DNA from: DATFRY01 sp035489015
GTDB taxonomy: Bacteria > Myxococcota_A > Polyangia > Haliangiales > Haliangiaceae
DNA length: 64,000 nucleotides
Direction: 5' to 3'
Assembly (NCBI GenBank): GCA_035489015.1
Contig: DATHKR010000033.1
Coordinates: 35,403-99,402, forward strand
The translations under genes and the position numbers were made by a program. The notes under the pieces are model-generated. The model saw nothing but the letters and a program-made list of their open reading frames with translations. It did not search any database and was not told the origin of the DNA. Below, piece after piece: positions 56,964 to 64,000 of this stretch (within the stretch, counting starts at the first letter, position 1; the number at the start of each line of letters is the position of its first letter).

Positions 56964-58571
56964 TCACTCGTCGGCGAGCAAGACGCCCGGGTTGAGCAGG
57001 CCATCCGGGTCGACCGCCCGCTTGGCCCCGCGCAGGGCCAGGGCGAACGGCTCGGGCCGCTGGCGCTCGTACCACGGGCGGTGCATCCGGCCGACCGCGT
57101 GGTGGTGGGTGATGGTCCCGCCGTGGGCCAGGATCGCGTCCGACGCGGCCGCCTTGATCGCGCGCCACTGATCGAGCTGCGCGCCGGGCCGGCCGGGCCC
57201 GATGAAGGTGTAGTACGGGGCCGGGCCGTCCGGGTAGACGTGGGTGAACCGGCACGACACCACGCCGGCGCCGCACTCGGCGCGCAGCGCGGCGCCGACC
57301 GCGCCGACCACCGCGGCGTGGAGCTCGTCGAAGCGGCTCCAGGTGCAGGCGGTCTCGAAGGTGTCGACCACGCAGCCGAGGCTCACCAGGGTGTTGAACA
57401 GGTACGGCGCGTCGAGGAAGGCCGCCCGCCATGACCCGGCGGCGTCGGTCCGCGCGCCCTTGCCTCCGGCCTCGCCGTCGTCGGAGAAGCGCGGCTCGCC
57501 GGTGCCGCCCCGGCCGCGCGCGATCTCGAGGGCGCGCGCCATCCACGGCTCGAGCGGGTGATCGGCCGACTCGAAGCCGATGAGCAGCACGCTCGAGCCG
57601 TCGCCGACCACCCGGTGCAGCATCGCCTCGGTCGGGTCGAGCAGGCGACAGTTGGCCGGGTAGAGCTCCGACTGGGCCAGCTCGCGCGCGGCCTGGACCG
57701 CCGCGCCGAGGTCGCGGAAGCGCATGCTCGCGCTCGCCCGCCAGCGCGGGCGCGGCCGGACTCGCATCCACGCCTCGGTGATGACGCCGAGGGTCCCCTC
57801 GGAGCCGAGCACCAGCCGGTCGGGGCTGGGCCCGGCGCCCGACGCGGGCAGCCGGCGCGACTCCCAGATCCCGCGCGGGGTCACCATCCTGACCGACTCG
57901 ACCAGATCGTCGATGTGGGTCTGCAGGGTGGCGAAGTGGCCGCCCGCTCGAGTCGCGATCCAGCCGCCCAGGGTGGAGAACTCGAACGACTGGGGGAAGT
58001 GGCGCAGGGTCATGCCGTGCGCCGCCAGCTGCGCCTCGATGGCCGGCCCCAGCGCCCCCGCCTGGATGCGGGCCGCGCGCGACACCGGGTCGACCTCGAG
58101 CACGCGGTCGAGCCGGCCCAGGTCGACCGAGATCGCGCCGGCATGGCGGTCGCCGATCTCGGCCTCGACCCCGGAGACCACGCTGGTGCCGCCGCCGAAC
58201 GGGATGAAGGCGAGCTGACGCGCGGCGCAGAAGTCGAGCAGCGCCCAGATCGCCTCCTCGTCGCGCGGGAACGCGACCAGGTCGGGCGCCGGCTCGAACC
58301 GCCCGGCAAACCCGCGCACGAGGTCGCGGAACGAGCGGCCGTAGGTGTGGCGCACCCGGTCCTCGCGCGCGTCGGACACGACTCCGGCCAGCTGGGCCGG
58401 CACCGCCACCCGCGGCGCGGCCAGCTCGATCTGATCGAGGCGGGGCGGCTCGCCCAGCTCGAGTCGAGCGCCGCCCAGGAGCGCCGACACCATGTCGCCG
58501 GTGGCCCGGCGGGCCGCGTCGGCCGGGAACGCGTCGGCCCATCCCCAGCCCCAGAAGCTGCGCTCGCGCAT
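56964..58571 (-). CDS. AGPS-like FAD-linked oxidase (alkylglycerone-phosphate synthase family)
   Basis: 535 residues from ATG 58571, 20 bases after the peroxiredoxin stop; the longer upstream frame is a shadow. The FAD-binding PCMH domain has IPFGGGTSVVSG (123-134), then FEFSTLGGWIATRAGG, VTPRGIWE, LGSEGTLGVITEAWMR, CRFTHVYPDG and the catalytic-like ITHHHAVGR near 495. The succession matches human alkyl-DHAP synthase closely. AGPS swaps the acyl chain of acyl-DHAP for an alkyl chain, the first committed step of ether lipids. Myxobacteria make ether lipids, which fits. No acyl-DHAP synthase gene is adjacent. Other FAD-linked oxidases (D-lactate-type) are less likely. Confidence 0.87.
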   Translation of the reverse strand: MRERSFWGWGWADAFPADAARRATGDMVSALLGGARLELGEPPRLDQIELAAPRVAVPAQLAGVVSDAREDRVRHTYGRSFRDLVRGFAGRFEPAPDLVAFPRDEEAIWALLDFCAARQLAFIPFGGGTSVVSGVEAEIGDRHAGAISVDLGRLDRVLEVDPVSRAARIQAGALGPAIEAQLAAHGMTLRHFPQSFEFSTLGGWIATRAGGHFATLQTHIDDLVESVRMVTPRGIWESRRLPASGAGPSPDRLVLGSEGTLGVITEAWMRVRPRPRWRASASMRFRDLGAAVQAARELAQSELYPANCRLLDPTEAMLHRVVGDGSSVLLIGFESADHPLEPWMARALEIARGRGGTGEPRFSDDGEAGGKGARTDAAGSWRAAFLDAPYLFNTLVSLGCVVDTFETACTWSRFDELHAAVVGAVGAALRAECGAGVVSCRFTHVYPDGPAPYYTFIGPGRPGAQLDQWRAIKAAASDAILAHGGTITHHHAVGRMHRPWYERQRPEPFALALRGAKRAVDPDGLLNPGVLLADE

Positions 58572-58591
58572 CTGCCGAGTCTCGACCGCGG

Positions 58592-59080
58592 CTAGGCGCC
58601 CAGCTTGACCAGGCAGCTCTCGGCGCTGCTGCCGGTCACGTCGGACGGCTTGGCCTCGACCTCGACCGAGCTGACCACGCCGTCGTCGACCACCAGCGCG
58701 GCGCGCTTGCCGCGCACGCCCATGCCGGCGACCGCGAGATCGATGTCGAGCCCGAGCGCGCGGGTCAGCTCGGCGTTTCCGTCGGCCAGCATCGTCACCG
58801 CGCTGGTCGCGTTCTGCGCCGTCGCCCACGCCCGCATCACGTGGGCGTCGTTGACCGACAGGCACGCGATCTCGGCGACGCCGCGCTTCTTGATGTTCTC
58901 GGCGTTGGCGACGTAGCCGGGCAGGTGCGAGCTGGAGCAGGTCGGGGTGAACGCGCCCGGCACGCTGAACACGACGACCTTGCGGCCCCCGAAGAAGTCG
59001 TCGGTGGTCACTTCATCGACGCCGCTGGCGGTGACCTTGCGGAGCTTGAGCGAGGGAATCTTCTGCCCGACCTGGATCAT
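58592..59080 (-). CDS. Prx5-type peroxiredoxin
   Basis: 162 residues with AGGAGA before the ATG. The peroxidatic Cys is C48 in VPGAFTPTCSSSHLPGY; C156 near the C-terminus could be the resolving Cys of an atypical 2-Cys enzyme. VVVFSVPGAFTPTCS, CLSVNDAHVMRAWA and TMLADGNAELTRALG are typical. It reduces peroxides in the cytoplasm. It lies between the PfkB kinase and the AGPS-like gene on the same strand, so a shared message is likely. Confidence 0.93.
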   Translation of the reverse strand: MIQVGQKIPSLKLRKVTASGVDEVTTDDFFGGRKVVVFSVPGAFTPTCSSSHLPGYVANAENIKKRGVAEIACLSVNDAHVMRAWATAQNATSAVTMLADGNAELTRALGLDIDLAVAGMGVRGKRAALVVDDGVVSSVEVEAKPSDVTGSSAESCLVKLGA

Positions 59081-59104
59081 GGCTATCTCCTGGTGAGAGG
59101 GGGC

Positions 59105-60033
<929 letters not shown>

Positions 60034-60037
<4 letters not shown>

Positions 60038-60915
60038 GACAGGTACTTCCCGATGATGGGGGCGAGCCGCTTGCGCGTCTCGGCCGGGATCTTGGTGCGA
60101 TCGGTCATGATCGCGTTCTCCAGGGCGCGCGAGGCGATGCAGTCGTGGGTGGCGGGGATCTTGCCGACCACCTGGGCGACGATCTGGCGGGCCAGCGCGG
60201 CGTTCTTGCGCACCGTGGCCACCACCGCCTCGACGGTGACCTCCTCCTCGCCCTCGTGCCAGCAGTCGTAGTCGGTGGACAGCGCCAGCGTCGCGTAGCT
60301 CATCTCCGCCTCGCGAGCCAGCTTGGCCTCGGGCAGCGCGGTCATCCCGATCACGTCGACCCCGAGCTTGCGGTAGATGTTCGACTCGGCGCGGGTCGAG
60401 AACTGCGGCCCGTTGATGACCATGTAGGTCCCGCCGCGGTGCACGCGCTCGCCGTCGCCGACCGCCTTGACGCGGTCGCTCGCTGCCTCGTACAGGAGAT
60501 CGGCGAGCACCGGGCTGACCGGGTCGCCGAAGCTGACGTGCGCGGCGATCCCGTCGCCAAAGAACGTGCTGGCGCGGGCGTCGGTGCGATCGAAGTACTG
60601 ATCCACCACCACCAGATCGCCGGGGCGGATATCGACCCGCATCGAGCCGACCGCGCTCAGCGACAGCAGCCACTCCACGCCCAGCGTCTTCAGCGCGTAG
60701 ATGTTGGCCCGGTAGTTGACCTCGTGGGGCAGGATGCCGTGGCCGCGGCCGTGGCGGGCCAGGAACACCACCTGCGCGTCGCCCAGCTGGCCGCGCACCA
60801 GCGCGTCCGAGGGCGAGCCGAACGGCGTCTCGACGCGAACCTCCTCCACGTCGCGGAGGCCGTCGAGATCGTAGATGCCGCTGCCGCCGATCACGCCGAT
60901 GACGCGATTTCCCAT
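60034..60915 (-). CDS. mtnP: S-methyl-5'-thioadenosine phosphorylase
   Basis: 293 residues from ATG 60915; an ATG seven codons upstream (60936) would sit in its own promoter spacer, so the later start is preferred. Motifs are VIGVIGGSGIYDLDGL, LARHGRGHGILPHEVNYRAN, NGPQFSTRAE and VDVIGMTALPEAKLAREAEM. It cleaves MTA to adenine and methylthioribose-1-phosphate in methionine salvage. The rest of that pathway is not in the window. It is the first gene of a unit with the PfkB kinase and probably the peroxiredoxin and AGPS-like genes. Confidence 0.93.
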
Positions 60916-60926
60916 GGGTGCGGCGC

Positions 60927-60955
60927 GGTGTACCATTTCCTCTGGTGCCCTTCAA
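60927..60955 (-). promoter_or_regulatory. mtnP promoter
   Basis: TTGAAG (60955-60950), a 17-base spacer and TACACC (60932-60927). The ATG at 60915 lies 11 bases below. The divergent kinase gene starts inside this promoter region. Confidence 0.4.
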
Positions 60956-63287
60956 CTCGAACCCGTCGGTGGACGAGCTGGTCACCGCGGGCCGCTACGC
61001 CGAAGCGGCCGGGCTCGCCGCCGCCGCCGGAGATGCCGCGCGCGCCGCCGACCTGTACGAGCGGATCTGGGACTTCGCCGCCGCCGCCGCCAGCGCGCGC
61101 GCCGCCGGCGACCTGCCGCGCGCGCTGCGCAACGCGATCGACGCGCGCGACGAGACCCTGGTGCGCGAGGCCGCCGGCGCGCTGGCCGGCGCCGGCGACG
61201 ACGGCCGGCGCTCGGCGCTCGAGGTGTTCGCCGGCCGCCGCCGCTTCCACGAGGCCGCTCAGGTGGCCGAGGAGCTGGGCGAGCGGGAGCGCGCCGCCGA
61301 CCTCTACCTGCGCTGCCACCGCGACCTCGATGCCGCGCGCGTGCTCGGCGATCTCGGCCGCGACCGCGAGGCCGGCCGGCTGTACGAGCGCGTGATCGAG
61401 CAGGCCGGCTCGCCGGAGGAGGTGAGCGAGGCCCACCTCCGGCTCGGACTCTTGCTGGCGCGCCGCCTTCAGCACGAGCAGGCGGTCCGCCACCTGCAGG
61501 AGGCCGCCCGCGGCGCCGACACCCGCGCCGCCGCGCGCCGCGCCCTGATCGTGGAGCTCGCCGCGCTCGGCCTGCGCGACGCCGCCCGCGACGTGCTCCT
61601 CGCCGCGCGCGCCGACGATCCCGCCCTGCCCGCCCTGGTCGACGATCACCTGCGCGCGCATGCGCCGGCCCGGCGGCCGGCGTCCGGCAACGAGCCGGCC
61701 GATCTGGTGGCCGGCCGCTACCGCCTCGACGGCCTGCTCGGCCAGGGCGCGACCGGGCGGGTTCATCGCGCCACCGACGAGGTCACCGGGCGCGTGGTCG
61801 CGCTCAAGATCCTGTCCGGCGGCTACGCGCGCGGCAGCCCGCCGTACGAGCGCTTCGCGCGCGAGGCGCAGGTGGCCGGCTCGCTCCGCCACCCCAACCT
61901 GGTCGAGGTCCACGACTTCTCCGCCGACCACGGCTACCTGGTCATGGAGTACATGGTCGGCGATTCGCTCGATCGCCGGATCGAGCGCCGCATGGGCCTG
62001 GGCGCGATCCGCCGGCTGGTCGGCGACGTGCTCGCCGCGCTCGAGGCGGCCCACCGGCGCGGCGTGATCCACCGCGACATCAAGCCGGCCAACATCTTCT
62101 TCGACGCGCGCGGCACCGCCAAGCTGGGCGACTTCGGCGTCGCCCACCTCCTCGACCTGGGCCAGACCCAGACCGGCGGGCTCATCGGGACGCTGGCCTA
62201 CATGTCGCCGGAGCAGATCACCGGCGCGCCCCTCACCGTCGCCGCCGACCTCTACTCGTTCGGCGTGACCCTGTTCGAGTGCCTGACCGGGCAGCTGCCG
62301 TTCCTCGGCCCCGACTTCGTGGCCCAGCACCTGGGCGAGCCGCCGCCGGCGCCCAGCCAGGTGGTGGCGGACCTCGACGCCGGCTGGGATCCGCTGCTGG
62401 CCCGGGTGCTGGCCAAGGATCCGGAGGCGCGCCACGCCAGCAGCGACGAGCTCCGCCGCGAGGTCGCCGCGGTGATGGCCGGCGCCGAGTCGGGCCCGCG
62501 GACGCTGTCGTTGCCGCGCCCCCCGTCCGCCGCGGCCAGGGCGGCGCGCGCGCGCGCGCCGGAGCCGAGCCGACCGATGCCGGCCGTGCGGGCCGACGAC
62601 GACGAGGTCGGACCGCGCTACCGGTTCGAGACGCCGCTCGGGCGCACGCCGATCTCGGCGCTCAGCCGCGCGGTGGACGCCGCGCTCGATCGCTCGGTGA
62701 TCGTCGAGCGCTACGACGAGGGCGCGCTCGACCCGGTCACCGAGCGGCGACTCTACGCGCTGGCCAAGAGCGGCGGCTCGTTCCTCCAGCGAGTCCTGTC
62801 GTACGACCGGCAGGCGCGCGTGGTGGTGTACGAGGCGCCGGCCGGCATGCCGCTCGGCGATCGCCCGGCCGGGGCGATCATCGAGCCGCTGCGCGCCGCG
62901 CGGGTGCTGCGCCGGCTGGCCCGCGCGCTCGCCCCGCTGCACGACTCGCAGGCGGCGCACGGCGCGCTCGGCCCGACCACCGTCGTCGTCGACGAGCTCG
63001 ACCACCCGACCGTCCTGGTCAGCGGGCTGGGCGCGGCCGCCGGCGGCGCGACCCCGGGCGCCGACGTCGCCGCCATCGCCGCGCTGGTCGCCGGCCTGGT
63101 CGGCGCCGAGAGCCGCACCCTCGACGGGCTCATCGCGGCGCTGACCCCGGACCTCAGCAACCCGGAGCGCGCCGCGATGCGCGCGATGCCCGCGTCGGAG
63201 TCGGGCGAGGCGCTGCACGCGCTGGCCGACGCGCTCGAGATCGCGCTGCTGAAGTCCGCCTCGCGCCGGCGCAGGGCGACCGGATGA
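60945..63287 (+). CDS. TPR-Ser/Thr kinase-pseudokinase fusion
   Basis: About 780 residues from GTG 60945 (GTG 60918 is another choice, but it overlaps the mtnP promoter). Residues 1-245 are Ala-rich helical repeats of TPR/HAT type. A complete Hanks kinase follows, about 255-525: GRYRLDGLLGQGATGRVHRA, VALKIL, HRDIKPANIFF (374), KLGDFGVAHLL, GTLAYMSPEQI and ADLYSFGVTLFEC. After a Pro/Ala linker (about 525-550) comes a second, degenerate kinase domain: HGALGPTTVVVD (671) replaces HRD..N and VSGLGAA replaces DFG. There are no membrane segments and no PASTA domain. The GNAT gene overlaps its stop by four bases. Confidence 0.87.
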   Translation: MPFNSNPSVDELVTAGRYAEAAGLAAAAGDAARAADLYERIWDFAAAAASARAAGDLPRALRNAIDARDETLVREAAGALAGAGDDGRRSALEVFAGRRRFHEAAQVAEELGERERAADLYLRCHRDLDAARVLGDLGRDREAGRLYERVIEQAGSPEEVSEAHLRLGLLLARRLQHEQAVRHLQEAARGADTRAAARRALIVELAALGLRDAARDVLLAARADDPALPALVDDHLRAHAPARRPASGNEPADLVAGRYRLDGLLGQGATGRVHRATDEVTGRVVALKILSGGYARGSPPYERFAREAQVAGSLRHPNLVEVHDFSADHGYLVMEYMVGDSLDRRIERRMGLGAIRRLVGDVLAALEAAHRRGVIHRDIKPANIFFDARGTAKLGDFGVAHLLDLGQTQTGGLIGTLAYMSPEQITGAPLTVAADLYSFGVTLFECLTGQLPFLGPDFVAQHLGEPPPAPSQVVADLDAGWDPLLARVLAKDPEARHASSDELRREVAAVMAGAESGPRTLSLPRPPSAAARAARARAPEPSRPMPAVRADDDEVGPRYRFETPLGRTPISALSRAVDAALDRSVIVERYDEGALDPVTERRLYALAKSGGSFLQRVLSYDRQARVVVYEAPAGMPLGDRPAGAIIEPLRAARVLRRLARALAPLHDSQAAHGALGPTTVVVDELDHPTVLVSGLGAAAGGATPGADVAAIAALVAGLVGAESRTLDGLIAALTPDLSNPERAAMRAMPASESGEALHALADALEIALLKSASRRRRATG

Positions 63288-63859
63288 CCGCGCGGTCCAC
63301 GTCGGCGCCGGGGCCGGCCATCATCGACGTCACGATCGTGTACGTGGAGATGTGGGGCCGCCCGGACGCGCCGCCCCGCGCCGCCCCGCGCGCGGACGTC
63401 AGCGTGGTGCGCGCCCACAGCCCGACGGTCTCGTTCTACCGCTACCTCTACAACGAGGTCGGCGGGCCGTGGCTCTGGTACGAGCGCCGCCGCATGAGCG
63501 ACCGGCGCCTCGCCCAGCTGGTCCAGGACCCGGCCATCGAGGTGCAGGTGCTCCAGGTCGGCGGGGTCCCGGCCGGCTACGCCGAGCTCGACCGCCGCAC
63601 GCCCGGCGAGATCGAGCTGGCCTACTTCGGCCTGGTGCCCGACTTCATCGGCCGCGGCCTCGGGGCCTATTTCCTGGCCTGGGCCGTCCATCGGGCCTGG
63701 GACCTGGCCCCGCGCCGGCTCTGGGTCCACACCTGCTCGCTCGACCACCCGCGCGCGCTGGCGACCTACCTCGGCGCCGGCTTCGCCGAGTACTCGCGCG
63801 AGACGGTGCAGATCCTCGATCCCCGCGCCCTGCTCGACGCGCTGCCGCCTGCCGATTGA
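63284..63859 (+). CDS. GNAT-family acetyltransferase
   Basis: 191 residues from ATG 63284, overlapping the kinase stop (ATGA). The acetyl-CoA loop is LVPDFIGRGLGAYFLAWA, preceded by GYAELDRRTPGEIELAYFG and followed by LWVHTCSLDHPRALATYLGAGF, all typical of GNAT folds. The long N-terminal segment contains SFYRYLYNEVGGPWLWYERR, which occurs in GNAT proteins resembling those of plant pathogens and myxobacteria. The substrate is unknown. The coupling to the kinase is notable. Confidence 0.9.
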   Translation: MTARSTSAPGPAIIDVTIVYVEMWGRPDAPPRAAPRADVSVVRAHSPTVSFYRYLYNEVGGPWLWYERRRMSDRRLAQLVQDPAIEVQVLQVGGVPAGYAELDRRTPGEIELAYFGLVPDFIGRGLGAYFLAWAVHRAWDLAPRRLWVHTCSLDHPRALATYLGAGFAEYSRETVQILDPRALLDALPPAD

Positions 63860-64000
63860 CGACTAGTGCACCGCCGCCGATATGGCGTCAACGAGGCGGT
63901 GTGGATCGCCGTCGAGCGCAAGGCGCGACGACGACGGGCTACTCGCCGTAGCTCGAGGAGTTGCAACGCAGCGATCGGCGGTGAGGCGCACCGGATCGTT
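63860..64000 (+). other. Non-coding tail of the window
   Basis: The final 141 bases contain no supported gene. Short frames here read through Arg-rich sequence and look like shadows. No promoter, terminator or RNA structure is obvious. The next gene may begin just beyond the window. Confidence 0.4.

Overview
The window is about 70% G+C, densely coded on both strands, and has no gene-free stretch longer than 300 bases. It looks like a chromosomal segment of a myxobacterium (phylum Myxococcota). The reasons are a cluster of secreted and giant TPR proteins beside an FHA/TonB-type protein of the AgmX/PglI family, Asp-Gly-repeat lipoproteins, a TPR-fused Ser/Thr kinase, an alkylglycerone-phosphate-synthase-like enzyme and many lipoproteins of unknown role. 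No rRNA, tRNA, CRISPR array, IS element or prophage was recognised.

Layout. (1) Positions 1-18881, minus strand: a gliding-motility-type (G4-like) envelope locus. In transcription order it has a 555-residue secreted TPR protein, a hairpin, a 1144-residue secreted TPR protein, a TPR lipoprotein, a small secreted protein, the FHA/AgmX-PglI protein, a TPR lipoprotein, and a TTG-started TPR giant that leaves the window after more than 2,770 codons. (2) 19169-19636: a Cys-rich lipoprotein on plus. (3) 19683-23264, minus: the ribosome-maturation operon rpsP-khpA-rimM-trmD-rplS-yraN, with TrmD fused to a second SPOUT-like domain and L19 carrying a basic tail. (4) 23323-29398, plus: a metallophosphatase-like tetraheme cytochrome lipoprotein, an RlpA-like lipoprotein and a four-gene ABC-2 transporter set (two ATPases, two permeases). 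(5) 29420-38747, minus: an S41 protease, an orphan adenine methylase, rimO plus a dehydratase, and an operon for a Fam20-like kinase and a membrane HEAT-repeat protein. (6) 38888-46528: a small zinc-finger-like protein, plsX, a HAD-like protein, an Afp15-like AAA ATPase with a propeller-like head, a GIN-domain protein behind a palindromic operator, and a copper monooxygenase-like lipoprotein. (7) 46586-56939: a TPR/PEGA-like envelope protein, YqeY, an LCMT-like methyltransferase, a short ImuB-like protein behind an SOS-like promoter, a double DsbA protein, a membrane protein, TsaE, an M1 peptidase lipoprotein and a second membrane protein. (8) 56964-64000: an AGPS-like flavoenzyme, peroxiredoxin, PfkB kinase and MTA phosphorylase on minus, then a TPR-kinase-pseudokinase and a GNAT protein on plus.

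A pattern across the window: many first genes of transcription units have no Shine-Dalgarno but carry a TAnnnT hexamer about 5-11 bases before the start codon, several with a -35 element at 16-18 bases. This suggests frequent leaderless or nearly leaderless transcripts. Among candidate new systems, the strongest are the membrane Fam20-like kinase with its HEAT-repeat partner, and the truncated ImuB with a LexA-like box in its promoter. Most plus-strand open frames opposite the minus-strand genes are GC-driven shadows and are left out.
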